Positions 1-7,865 of a stretch of 64,000 nt of DNA are shown one piece after another. The translations under genes were made by a program, and so were the position numbers. The notes beneath the pieces were generated by a model that ran no database searches, was not told where the DNA came from, and was given only the letters and a program-made list of their open reading frames with translations. The DNA comes from Pyrinomonadaceae bacterium (GTDB taxonomy: Bacteria > Acidobacteriota > Blastocatellia > Pyrinomonadales > Pyrinomonadaceae): NCBI GenBank assembly GCA_028284415.1, contig JANQRU010000003.1, positions 132,562-196,561 on the forward strand. Reading direction: 5' to 3'. Every line of letters begins with the position of its first letter. Position 1 is the first letter of the stretch.

Positions 1-138
1 ATTGTTTTTATTTAATTTAGGCAAATCGAGATAAAACGCAATATGTTGTGTGAAACTATGTAGTAAACACTATATTAACCGATTTAATAAGATTTGCATA
101 TAAACTTTTTGTTAAATTGTAAATTGACAAGCAACCAA

Positions 139-483
139 ATGGTTGCATATAGTCATTTCCAAATGGATTTAGTTTTTAAAGCACTTGCTGATTCGAGTCG
201 TCGAAAGTTGCTTGATTGTTTGTTTGAAAACAATGGACAAACCTTAATGCAACTTTGCAAACACCTCGAAATGACACGGCAAGCTGTAAGTAAACATTTG
301 AAAATTCTAGAAAATGCCAACTTAGTCGTTACTAAATGGCAGGGAAGAGAAAAATTACATTATCTAAATCCTGTTCCAATCAATGAAATCTCGGAGCGTT
401 GGATAAATAAATTTGAACAGAATCGTCTTGATACAATTAGCGATTTGAAAAAAGCTTTGGAAGAAGGAGGAAATAATGAATAA
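139..483 (+). CDS. ArsR-family transcriptional regulator
   Basis: This is a small winged-helix DNA-binding protein of 114 residues. It opens with the typical block FKALADSSRRKLLD and has a recognition-helix region TRQAVSKHLKILENANLV. Regulators of this subgroup often sit beside AHSA1/SRPBCC genes, as here, and usually repress their own operon. No Cys metal-site motif is evident, so metal sensing is not indicated. The start is uncertain: ATG 139 fits the usual MV-Y opening, but ATG 163 is also possible and neither has a clear ribosome site. The 3' end overlaps the next gene by 8 bp, which indicates an operon. Confidence 0.85.
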   Translation: MVAYSHFQMDLVFKALADSSRRKLLDCLFENNGQTLMQLCKHLEMTRQAVSKHLKILENANLVVTKWQGREKLHYLNPVPINEISERWINKFEQNRLDTISDLKKALEEGGNNE

Positions 484-835
484 ATATGTCGATGGTTTTT
501 TAATACCTATACCAAAAGACAAAGTTGATGAATATAAAAATCTGTCTCGAAAGATTTCAGAAATTTACAAAGAATACGGTGCATTGGAATACTGCGAATG
601 TGTTGGCGACGATATGAATATAGAAGATGTAATATCTTTTGATAAGGCAGCCGAGAGTTCTGAAAATGAAGCAGTAATGTTCGCATGGGCTGTTTTCGAA
701 TCCAAAGAACATCGAGACAAAGTAAATGCACTGATTCATAAAGATCCGCGAATAATTGAAGAATGTAAAACTAAACCTTTTATAGATTTCAGTAAATTAG
801 TTTACAGCGGTTTCAAATCTTTTGTTAAATTCTAA
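476..835 (+). CDS. DUF1428 family protein
   Basis: A 119-residue protein with the YVDGFLIPIPKDK opening and the central FAWAVFESKEHRDKVN segment typical of the DUF1428 (YbaA-like) family, a dimeric alpha/beta-barrel fold of unknown biochemical role. It starts inside the end of the ArsR gene behind a GGAGG-type ribosome site, so the two are translationally coupled. It is followed by two AHSA1 genes, an arrangement common in environmental bacteria. The function is not known; the family assignment is fairly secure. Confidence 0.85.
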   Translation: MNKYVDGFLIPIPKDKVDEYKNLSRKISEIYKEYGALEYCECVGDDMNIEDVISFDKAAESSENEAVMFAWAVFESKEHRDKVNALIHKDPRIIEECKTKPFIDFSKLVYSGFKSFVKF

Positions 836-854
836 TAAAAAATGGAGAAACAAA

Positions 855-1328
855 ATGGATGACAAAACTTTTGTGTATGTAACATTTATTAAAACTACAC
901 CTGAAAAACTTTGGGAGGCACTAACTTCTAATGAATTCTTAAAACTTTACTGGTTCGGAAGCACCTTTGAAACCGATTGGAAAATTGGTTCAGAGATCAA
1001 AGAAATTCACGAAAACGGAAAGGTTGGCTTTCGTGGAGAAATTTTAGAATCTAAACCACCAAAATTTCTTAAATATACATTTGTTGCTTCAGAACAGATT
1101 GAAACCGTAGTTACGTATGAAATCGAATCAGTTGGCGATACTGTAACTTTAACCACAACTCACATTGGTTTTGAAAGAGACAGCAAATATTACAAATCAA
1201 CAAGCATTGGCTGGGCAGCAATTCACAGCGGTTTGAAAACCTTACTGGAAACTGGTGAATCTCTTGACAAAGATTCGGTTAATAGACTTTATGAATTAAC
1301 TCAAGAAGAAGGGCAAAGTGTCTGTTAA
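855..1328 (+). CDS. SRPBCC/AHSA1-like protein (copy 1)
   Basis: A 157-residue START-like (SRPBCC) protein related to the AHSA1 C-terminal domain. It has the family opening TFIKTTPEKLWEALTSNEF, the GSEIKEI strand region and the C-terminal GWAAIHSGLKTLLETGE helix that closes the hydrophobic pocket. The ATG at 855 is preferred over the upstream ATG at 822 because GGAG lies 7 bp before it. Bacterial members probably bind small hydrophobic ligands; no ligand can be inferred. It is a paralogue of the next gene and lies in the same operon as the ArsR regulator. Confidence 0.85.
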   Translation: MDDKTFVYVTFIKTTPEKLWEALTSNEFLKLYWFGSTFETDWKIGSEIKEIHENGKVGFRGEILESKPPKFLKYTFVASEQIETVVTYEIESVGDTVTLTTTHIGFERDSKYYKSTSIGWAAIHSGLKTLLETGESLDKDSVNRLYELTQEEGQSVC

Positions 1329-1342
1329 AGGTGAAAGAAACT

Positions 1343-1774
1343 ATGAAAAAAGAAAAAGTAGTTTATGCAATTTATGTAAAAACAACACCCGATAAAATTT
1401 GGGAAGCACTTACTAAAAGTGAGTTCACTCGCCAGTATTTTTGGGGTGTAAATGTTGAATCTGATTGGAAGCAAGGTTCGACAATACGAAATCTAGGAGA
1501 CGATGGCACTATCTATTCAGAGGGTATAATACTCCAAGCTGAAAAGGGAAAGATTTTGTCACAAACTGGCAGAATAATTGCACCTGATGGAACAAAGGGC
1601 AAAGAATCAATCGTCACGTTTGAAATCGAACAGCATGGTGATGTTTGCAAGCTAATTGTTAAGCACGAACATAGTTCAGAAGAGCATAAAAATGCTCTAA
1701 ATGGCTGGGAAATGAGCATGGGGAGTCTAAAGTCACTCTTAGAAACCGGTAAAGCACTTCCTTTTTCTGCTTAA
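1343..1774 (+). CDS. SRPBCC/AHSA1-like protein (copy 2)
   Basis: A 143-residue SRPBCC/AHSA1-family protein similar in layout to its upstream neighbour: AIYVKTTPDKIWEALTKSEF at the N-terminus and GWEMSMGSLKSLLETGKAL at the C-terminus. The tandem arrangement suggests an old duplication. The ATG at 1343 has an AAGGTG ribosome site; a GTG at 1331 is an alternative. It is the last gene before a structured intergenic stretch, so it probably ends the ArsR operon. Confidence 0.85.
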   Translation: MKKEKVVYAIYVKTTPDKIWEALTKSEFTRQYFWGVNVESDWKQGSTIRNLGDDGTIYSEGIILQAEKGKILSQTGRIIAPDGTKGKESIVTFEIEQHGDVCKLIVKHEHSSEEHKNALNGWEMSMGSLKSLLETGKALPFSA

Positions 1775-1780
1775 TTAAAA

Positions 1781-1873
1781 TGGAGCGAATTAGTTGCATC
1801 AAACTCGCTCCATCTGGCAGACGGCGTGGTCACGAGACTACCAAGAACCGGGATGGCTTTGGTTTCCGTCTGC
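1781..1873. repeat. Structured intergenic element with nested hairpins
   Basis: Directly visible inverted repeats: an 8-bp stem TGGAGCGA/TCGCTCCA (1781-1812), then an 8-bp stem GCAGACGG/CCGTCTGC (1817-1873) that encloses two smaller hairpins (GTGGT/ACTAC and AACC/GGTT). There is no T-run, so this is not a simple terminator. It could be a transposable hairpin repeat or a small structured RNA. Its strand is unknown. Confidence 0.45.
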
Positions 1874-1992
1874 GAGAACTTTTAGAAATTTCAGGTGTTA
1901 GAAAATATCTAAACATAGAATGATAGTTTTTTCTCGTTCATAACGCATTAGTATTTAAGAAAGCTTTTTCATAATAAATACGGAGGTTGAGA

Positions 1993-2337
1993 ATGAGATT
2001 TAACCCTGAAGATTTACCCGAAATAGTAAAAAACTTTTATAAACAAGGAAAAATTGCTTGGCACGCAACAATCTGTGCCGCGATAAAAGCCGGAATTGGT
2101 GATCTTAATAAACTCACCGATATAGCTTTTCATCTACATCATCCTGAAAGAAAAGGCAGACCTATCGAACTACATGAGGTTGATTTGATAACCCAGTGGA
2201 ATAATTTTAAGATTTTGATCAAACTTATGGATTCTTCTAAATCATTTCATGACAATCTCGATGGATTCGTTTTCAAGAAAGGGGAAGATTGGATAAATCT
2301 AATATCTACACCTGATATCAAGAGACCATTGGGGTAA
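1993..2337 (+). CDS. Hypothetical protein
   Basis: A 114-residue soluble protein that I do not recognise. It contains a His-rich block (AFHLHHPERKGRP) and ends soon after a WINLISTPDIKRPLG segment. The ATG at 1993 has GGAGG six bases upstream, a strong ribosome site. It has no signal peptide or membrane segment. It lies between two structured or accessory elements and is followed closely by a methyltransferase gene. Confidence 0.7.
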   Translation: MRFNPEDLPEIVKNFYKQGKIAWHATICAAIKAGIGDLNKLTDIAFHLHHPERKGRPIELHEVDLITQWNNFKILIKLMDSSKSFHDNLDGFVFKKGEDWINLISTPDIKRPLG

Positions 2338-2360
2338 TATAATGATTTTATCTTAATGAA

Positions 2361-3107
2361 ATGAAAGCTATATATGATGAAATCGGTATTGATTATTCAG
2401 TAATGCGTCGTACTGACCCTAAAATTGCCGAACAGTTACACACAGAACTTGAAGGTGCAACAAGAATAGTAAATATCGGTGCGGGAACAGGTTCTTATGA
2501 GCCAGCTGACATTGATCTGGTTGCCGTCGAACCATCCGCAGAAATGATTTCGCAAAGAAAAAAAGATTCTCACCCTGTCAAACAAGCCTTTGCCGAAAAG
2601 CTTCCATTTGAAGACAAAACTTTTTCCCACGCAATGACCATTCTTTCAATGCACCATTGGAAAGACAGAAAATCAGCTTTCAAAGAAATAAACCGAGTTA
2701 CAACAGAAAAGTTTGTCGCCATAACTTGGGATCTAAAAGCCGAACCTTTTTGGCTAACAAGAGATTATTTTCCCGAAATATATGATGAAGACATTTCAAT
2801 TTTTCCGTCATTGGACGAACTAAACGAACATTTTGATAACGTCCAAATGAAACCATTACTAATTCCCGAAGATTGCATTGATGGCTTTTTAGCCGCCTTT
2901 TGGAAACGACCGAAAGCATATTTAAGTAGCCAAGTCAGGCAATCAATCTCATCATTTTCTAAAATAGAAAAGTTAGATGAAGGATTGCAGAAATTGAAAA
3001 ATGATTTGAAAAGCGGTTTGTGGGAAAAGAATAATCGAGAAATTCTAGAATCTTCAAACCTAGATGTTGGATATAAATTAATTACGGCAAACCTGACAAA
3101 TAAGTAA
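2361..3107 (+). CDS. Class I SAM-dependent methyltransferase
   Basis: A 248-residue Rossmann-fold methyltransferase. Motif I is visible as VNIGAGTGSYE (about residues 37-47), the acidic end of strand 2 as VAVEPS, and the post-motif HAMTILSMHHWKD is typical of the Methyltransf_11 group. The C-terminal third is less conserved and probably binds substrate. The substrate cannot be read from sequence. The ribosome site is weak. It lies 24 bp after the preceding hypothetical gene, so the two may be cotranscribed. Confidence 0.85.
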   Translation: MKAIYDEIGIDYSVMRRTDPKIAEQLHTELEGATRIVNIGAGTGSYEPADIDLVAVEPSAEMISQRKKDSHPVKQAFAEKLPFEDKTFSHAMTILSMHHWKDRKSAFKEINRVTTEKFVAITWDLKAEPFWLTRDYFPEIYDEDISIFPSLDELNEHFDNVQMKPLLIPEDCIDGFLAAFWKRPKAYLSSQVRQSISSFSKIEKLDEGLQKLKNDLKSGLWEKNNREILESSNLDVGYKLITANLTNK

Positions 3108-3197
3108 TTGAATAATTTTTAGTCTTGGAACTAAAAAAAATTCTTTTTCGTAATCTTTTTTGTCCAAAATTACTCAAAAAAATCTAAGTTATTCATT

Positions 3198-4607
3198 ATG
3201 AAACAATTCAAGGTAATTATTTTGATTCTGTTAATTTCTATGACAGTTTTTGGTCAAATAAATGAATTTAAAGTCGATTCCCCCAAAACAGATTCCTTCC
3301 TAAAAACATTGGAAAAGCAGGGTTTTAACGGTGCTGTTTTAGTCAGCGATGGGAAAACTGTTTTTAAGGACTGTTATGGATTTGCTGACAAAGAAGCGAA
3401 GATAAAATGCGATGTGGATTCTGTTTACACAGTAGGTTCAATTACAAAGCAATTTACAGGTGCAGCCATCTTAAAGCTCGAAATGATGGGCAAGCTTTCC
3501 GTTCAAGATAAGATTTCCAAATATTTCAAAGATGTACCAAAAGATAAGCAAGACATAACAATTCACCATTTGCTAACTCATTCAGCAGGATTTCCGGGCG
3601 GTATCGGAGATGATTATGATGTTGTTTCTCGTAATGAATATGTAAAACTCGCACTCGCAACAAATCTTAGATTTAAGCCTGGAACTAAATATAGATACTC
3701 AAATACAGGCTATAGTTTAGCCGCAGCGATTATCGAAAAAAGCTCGAAAATGAGTTATGAGGAATTTCTGTATAAATATCTATTCAAACCAGCCAAAATG
3801 AAGAAAACCGGTTATTCAATTCCTAAGTGGAAAGCTGAAAAAGTAGCTGTCGGTTATCGCAACGGAGTTCGGTGGGGGAAAACGATTGAAAAGCCTTGGG
3901 GAAAAGATGCTCCATCTTGGCATTTGGTCGGAAATGGTGGAATTCTGAGCACTGTTGGAGACATGTATAAATGGCATAAAGCTCTTTCAGGTAACAAAAT
4001 TCTAAACGATTCCGCCAAAGCAAAATTTTACAAACGCCATATTGAAGAAGGCGAAGGAGCAGGAAGTTTCTACGGTTATGGTTGGGCATTATTCCCAACC
4101 AAGAGAAATACTTGGCTTACCGCTCATAATGGTGGAAATGGAGTTTTCTTTGCTGACTTTTGGCGGTTTAGAGATGAAAAAATAACCATCATAATGCTAA
4201 CTAATGAAGGAAGACGGGAAATTGAAAGAATCCCATCCGAGATAGCAAAAAGCATTTTTGATAATAAATATCAGCCCAAAATCGAAATAATACAAGATAA
4301 AAAAATTAAGTCTTTGACCAGTCATCCAAATGCAGACCTTATTTCAAGTTTCATTCAAGTTTCGAAATCAAAAGACTCTGAGACTATTAAGAATTTTGCA
4401 AATGATAACTTTACAGAAGATTTCTTAAAGATTGCCCCAATAAAGGAAATAGTACGAGTGTTATCAAGAATTGGAACAGATATTACTGACATAAAAATCG
4501 AATTCATCACAATCCGAGGCTCTCAATCATTCATTAAATTTACAGGGCAAGACCGAATGCTTAGGTTTAGATTTAAAGAAGGCAAAATTGATAGGTTCGG
4601 ATATTAA
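3198..4607 (+). CDS. Serine hydrolase, beta-lactamase/PBP4* family
   Basis: A 469-residue exported protein with an N-terminal signal peptide (hydrophobic LILLISMTVFGQ). The class C beta-lactamase fold shows its catalytic SxxK as SITK (about residue 87), the YxN motif as YSN, and a KTG-equivalent HNGG near residue 314. A C-terminal domain of about 110 residues follows. Members hydrolyse peptides or esters or act on D-amino-acid bonds in the periplasm; few are true beta-lactamases. Substrate unknown. It appears monocistronic. Confidence 0.9.
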   Translation: MKQFKVIILILLISMTVFGQINEFKVDSPKTDSFLKTLEKQGFNGAVLVSDGKTVFKDCYGFADKEAKIKCDVDSVYTVGSITKQFTGAAILKLEMMGKLSVQDKISKYFKDVPKDKQDITIHHLLTHSAGFPGGIGDDYDVVSRNEYVKLALATNLRFKPGTKYRYSNTGYSLAAAIIEKSSKMSYEEFLYKYLFKPAKMKKTGYSIPKWKAEKVAVGYRNGVRWGKTIEKPWGKDAPSWHLVGNGGILSTVGDMYKWHKALSGNKILNDSAKAKFYKRHIEEGEGAGSFYGYGWALFPTKRNTWLTAHNGGNGVFFADFWRFRDEKITIIMLTNEGRREIERIPSEIAKSIFDNKYQPKIEIIQDKKIKSLTSHPNADLISSFIQVSKSKDSETIKNFANDNFTEDFLKIAPIKEIVRVLSRIGTDITDIKIEFITIRGSQSFIKFTGQDRMLRFRFKEGKIDRFGY

Positions 4608-4646
4608 ATCCAAATATAAATTTGTAAATAAATTAAGCATTTGTAT

Positions 4647-4813
4647 GTCGCCAACGGCGACCAACATTATTAGCCTAGCGAGAATCGCTAGGTGAGATTG
4701 AAAAAAAGCATTCGGTCGCTGAAAGTGACCAACAAAGATGTACGTTGATTGTTCGACAATTTCAGCGTCGGAAAGAATAAATCACAAAGACCTATGGTTT
4801 CGGCGAATCGCCG
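4647..4813. repeat. Cluster of tight extragenic hairpins (REP-like)
   Basis: Four short perfect hairpins with 3-nt loops lie in about 170 bp: GTCGCC-AAC-GGCGAC (4647-4661), CCTAGCGA-GAA-TCGCTAGG (4674-4692), GGTCGCT-GAA-AGTGACC (4714-4730, one G-T pair) and CGGCG-AAT-CGCCG (4801-4813). The first and third are both followed by AACA. The 380-bp gap between genes holds nothing else that I can identify. Confidence 0.5.
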
Positions 4814-4988
4814 TTAAGGTGGGCATCCAATATAAAATTGTTTTTCTGATGTGTTCCTGTTCAATTTTGTTGTGGGTCTTTTTTTTTGTGCTAGTGTTGT
4901 AATCTAGAAATAGGAAAATCTACAATCTCTTACTATTGTTCTTTAAGTAGTTGTTAATAAATTCAGCCATAAATGAGGAGAGAATATA

Positions 4989-5156
4989 ATGCGAAACCAA
5001 GATATGCTGTTAAGAAACATCGTGATGAACACCATAGTCCTTAGTAATTGTGGAACAAAACACAAGGGTTGTTCCTACACCGAAAAGGGTAAATGCAAAG
5101 AGAAAGATGGTCATAACGGATTGCACCGTTGTGGAAAATGCGGCACGAGTTACTAA
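4989..5156 (+). CDS. Cys/His-rich microprotein (55 aa)
   Basis: A 55-residue ORF with a clear ribosome site (GAGGAGA, 7 bp before ATG). Five Cys and three His residues are clustered in the second half: NCGTKHKGCSY, KGKC, then HRCGKCGTSY, which reads as a zinc-binding knuckle. Longer overlapping frames (for example 5050-5259) lack such features. I do not recognise the family. It precedes the converging rtcB gene and could be a small metal-binding regulator, but that is speculation. Confidence 0.6.
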   Translation: MRNQDMLLRNIVMNTIVLSNCGTKHKGCSYTEKGKCKEKDGHNGLHRCGKCGTSY

Positions 5157-5375
5157 GCAAGCAAAAAAAAGTTCTTATTTACGCTTTTGTTCAATTATCT
5201 TGAATCAATTTGTGAAAATGTGTGCGAGATTTGATTGGGTTTCAATGACCATTAGCTAATTTTTGTACGAAGATTACGGAATTCATTCGACGATATCAGA
5301 TAAGATGCAAAAATCACACGCGGTAAGCTTGTTTTCAAATGTCGTAAACACTTACCCCATGCGTTTTCTGCATGC

Positions 5376-7520
5376 TTACCCCTTCACACATACAACTTGT
5401 TTCAATTCCGCGACGACTTCGACGAGGTCATTTTGGTTTTTCATAACTTTGTCGATGTCTTTGTAAGCTCCCGGAATTTCGTCAATTACGCCTTTGTCTT
5501 TACGACATTCAACGCCTTCGGTTTGACGTTCCAAATCTCTTTTGGTGAAGTGTTTTTTCGCTTTGGTTCTGGACATTTTTCGTCCTGCACCGTGCGAGCA
5601 AGAGTTGAAACTTTCGGGTTTTCCTTGTCCTTTGATGATGAAAGATTTCGCTCCCATCGAACCTGGAATAATTCCGTAACGCCCCATTTCAGCGTTGATC
5701 GCACCCTTACGGGTAACGTAAACGTCTTCGCCGTAGTGGGTTTCTTCGGCGACGTAGTTGTGGTGGCAATTTACTTCGATTTCTGGGGCAAATCGATTGC
5801 CTTTGTTGAACATACGATTAAATTGATTCAGCAGACGCTTCATCATAACCTCACGATTTTTCATCGCATATCCTTGTGCCCATTTCAAATCTCGCCAATA
5901 TGCACGGAACTCAGCGGTTCCTTTTACAAAATAAGCAAGGCTTGGATCAGGCAATTCATTCAAACGATGTAGCGTTTTCGCAGTTTCGATGTGACGTTTT
6001 GCAATCTCATTCCCGATTCCACGAGAACCTGAATGCAACATCAACCAAACTCTATCTTCGGTGTCGATACAAACTTCTACGAAGTGATTTCCTCCACCCA
6101 GAGTTCCGAGTTGCTTCATAGCTTTAACTTTTCGGTCTTGCACGCCTTCATGCAACTCGTCGAAATCTGACCATGCTTCCCAACGTGAAGATTCATTAAC
6201 CGGGTCTTTATGCCAGTTGAATCCTACGGGAATCGTACGTTCGATATTGTGGCGTAATTCTTTTAGCTTACCGTCAAGAATTCCGCTTTTGAATGGCGTT
6301 TTTACCGCCATCATTCCGCAATTGTGAACGAATACGCCTGCTTCAAGTGCGAAGTTGTGATATTCAGGAACGGTCAAACAATAAACATCTTCGCGTACTT
6401 CAATCGGTTCAACGGAAACAACTTTATGGTTGTACCCATGTTTCCAACGTCGATGATTATGCAGACCAATTCCGCTTTTCACTTTTTCGCCGCAAGTTTC
6501 GCATTCGTAAAGCCGATTCGCAATTTCTTTGCTTTTTGCACGTCCTTTTTCACTTTTGTTATAAGCGATCAAGAATTCTTTGCCTCTTTCGCCATTTCCC
6601 GCAACAGCATCTTTAAAATGTTCTGGATTTTCCTCCATATATTTCAAAATGTTTTTTGTGCCACGTTCTGCATAAAAGGCATGTCCTTCTGAGGTTTGTG
6701 CTTTATTAGAAAGAGCTTCTTTGCGTTTTGCTTCAAACTCTTCGGATTGCCAATGCTCATTTCGCTCAATCAAACTGCGATGATAAGCCGAATGTGCAGA
6801 TGAACTCATAAATTCCAAATTTTCAGGACAATTATCCGCTTCATCAAAATTTTTGTGATGAATTACGGTTTTATCGTCAAAAAACTTAGGAATTTTTCCA
6901 AGCAATCCACTACGACCGACAATCCAATGAGCTCTTTGCCAATGTCCTGAATAATTTTGTTGCACAAGAACATATCCATCTTTATCTTTTTTGCGATAAA
7001 GCGGCATTAATGAATTGTCTGCTTTCAAATCTTTCGCTTCGCAAAAGTTTCCATCACGAAGCATAAATTTGTGGTCAGGTGTGCAACGGATTTCTTCGCC
7101 ATTGTCCAAAGTAACCTTTACGATTTCGGCATCCTTGCGAGTTTTATTTGCCGAAGCTTTCGCAGCAACGACCTTTCCCAAATCGGTACAAGCGTAAACG
7201 ACAAATTCGTCGTTACGTTTTGCCAATTCACCAATCGGATAAGATTTTCCATCCAGCAAAGGCACAAGCGTATCGCCTGTGAAGCAACCGATGTCCACGC
7301 CTACAGTCGCAGGAATGACAGCATCTTTGGTTGCGATAACCGACCCGACCATCGAACCTATTCCAAGGTGTGCGTCAGGCATTAACGCTACGTGTTTGTA
7401 TAAACACGGCAAACGCGAAACATTACGAAGCATATCTTGTTCTTGACGCGACAATCCGTGGTCAACCCAAGAAAAAACATCGGCTTTCGCACCGCTTATA
7501 TTTAGTTTGTTATATGGCAT
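5376..7520 (-). CDS. rtcB: RNA-splicing ligase RtcB, intein-containing
   Basis: RtcB joins RNA ends with 2',3'-cyclic phosphate (or 3'-phosphate) to 5'-OH ends, using GTP and Mn2+, and repairs cleaved tRNA. The start at 7520 (MPYNKLNISG) has GGAGG 5 bp upstream. Extein residues 1-78 end at VGVDIG; a 322-residue intein (79-400) follows; the C-extein resumes at CGMMAV. After splicing the enzyme is about 392 residues, normal for the family. The guanylylated His is in NSCSHGAGRKMSR near the C-terminus, and HLGIG and the HNFVE-like GGGNHFVEVC block are present. It is downstream of a Y RNA and in the same orientation as the Ro gene and the tRNA array, as in known rsr-Y RNA-rtcB operons. Confidence 0.97.
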   Translation of the reverse strand: MPYNKLNISGAKADVFSWVDHGLSRQEQDMLRNVSRLPCLYKHVALMPDAHLGIGSMVGSVIATKDAVIPATVGVDIGCFTGDTLVPLLDGKSYPIGELAKRNDEFVVYACTDLGKVVAAKASANKTRKDAEIVKVTLDNGEEIRCTPDHKFMLRDGNFCEAKDLKADNSLMPLYRKKDKDGYVLVQQNYSGHWQRAHWIVGRSGLLGKIPKFFDDKTVIHHKNFDEADNCPENLEFMSSSAHSAYHRSLIERNEHWQSEEFEAKRKEALSNKAQTSEGHAFYAERGTKNILKYMEENPEHFKDAVAGNGERGKEFLIAYNKSEKGRAKSKEIANRLYECETCGEKVKSGIGLHNHRRWKHGYNHKVVSVEPIEVREDVYCLTVPEYHNFALEAGVFVHNCGMMAVKTPFKSGILDGKLKELRHNIERTIPVGFNWHKDPVNESSRWEAWSDFDELHEGVQDRKVKAMKQLGTLGGGNHFVEVCIDTEDRVWLMLHSGSRGIGNEIAKRHIETAKTLHRLNELPDPSLAYFVKGTAEFRAYWRDLKWAQGYAMKNREVMMKRLLNQFNRMFNKGNRFAPEIEVNCHHNYVAEETHYGEDVYVTRKGAINAEMGRYGIIPGSMGAKSFIIKGQGKPESFNSCSHGAGRKMSRTKAKKHFTKRDLERQTEGVECRKDKGVIDEIPGAYKDIDKVMKNQNDLVEVVAELKQVVCVKG
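6321..7286 (-). mobile_element. Intein in RtcB with HNH endonuclease
   Basis: The inserted 322 residues start with CFTGDTLVPL (block A, Cys1), have a block B TxxH as CTPDHKF and end VYCLTVPEYHNFAL...VFVHN (blocks F and G), followed by Cys+1 of the extein. The middle carries an HNH-type endonuclease segment (IHHKNFDEADNCPENLEF) and a zinc-finger-like ECETCGEKV...HNHRRWKH. All splicing residues are present, so it should be active. The insertion point is exactly before the metal-binding Cys of the RtcB GCGM motif, so the ligase is inactive until splicing occurs. Confidence 0.95.
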
Positions 7521-7534
7521 AATTCCTCCATTGG

Positions 7535-7618
7535 TCATTGACCATTGAGCATTGAACATTTATCGGCAGATATACATTCAATAAAAATGATAAATGATAA
7601 TTGTTAAATGATAAATGA
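7535..7618. repeat. Imperfect palindrome of ATTTATCATTGACC-type words
   Basis: The spacer between rtcB and the first Y RNA is built of short words (GGTCATTGACCATTGAGCATT, then AAATGATAAATGATAA) that form an imperfect inverted repeat. Related spacers recur between the Y RNAs and tRNAs at 13562-13630, 17808-17900 and 17982-18067. Confidence 0.55.
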
Positions 7619-7621
7619 AAA

Positions 7622-7752
7622 GGGCGACAAGTTTTGCAGTGATACTAGGTCGGATTCGAACCGACATCTTCGAGCATTCGCCCGATGTTTTACTCAAATT
7701 AAACTACTCCTAAGTTTTGGTTTTGGAGATGTAATCACTACAGCATTCGCCC
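7622..7752 (-). ncRNA. Y RNA 1, with tRNA-like module
   Basis: Read on the minus strand, this RNA of 131 nt starts GGGCGAATGC and ends CTTGTCGCCC. GGGCGA/TCGCCC forms the outer stem; the inner stem GTAGTGAT/ATCACTGC has 8 bp; TACAT follows at its top. The 5' GNCGAANG and 3' CTTGNCGC motifs match the Ro-binding stem described for bacterial Y RNAs. Inside is a tRNA-like fold in normal order: a bulged acceptor ACT(T)AGG/CCTAGT, a D-like arm, a hairpin TCGGGC-GAAT-GCTCGA, and a perfect T arm GTCGG-TTCGAAT-CCGAC. It lies just upstream of rtcB. Confidence 0.85.
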
Positions 7753-7865
7753 GGAAAACTTTTATTTCTTTTCCTCATAATTTTTAGTTAGTAAAAATCT
7801 CGTATATTATTAGTCCTTATCGGCAAAAACTTTTTTGGATTATCGTATTAAATTAGAATTAAATT

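Noticed and set aside
1781..1985. Integron attC site after the AHSA1 genes
   Set aside because: The inverted repeats lack the paired RYYYAAC and GTTRRRY core sites, and no integron integrase is present.
4700..4740. GCATTCGG motif that looked like a ninth Y RNA
   Set aside because: No CGACAAG partner lies upstream on the same strand and the local pairing is the short REP-like hairpin instead.
5050..5466. Two plus-strand ORFs (69 and 67 codons) between the microprotein and rtcB
   Set aside because: The first overlaps the Cys-rich ORF in another frame and the second runs into rtcB antisense; neither shows coding character.
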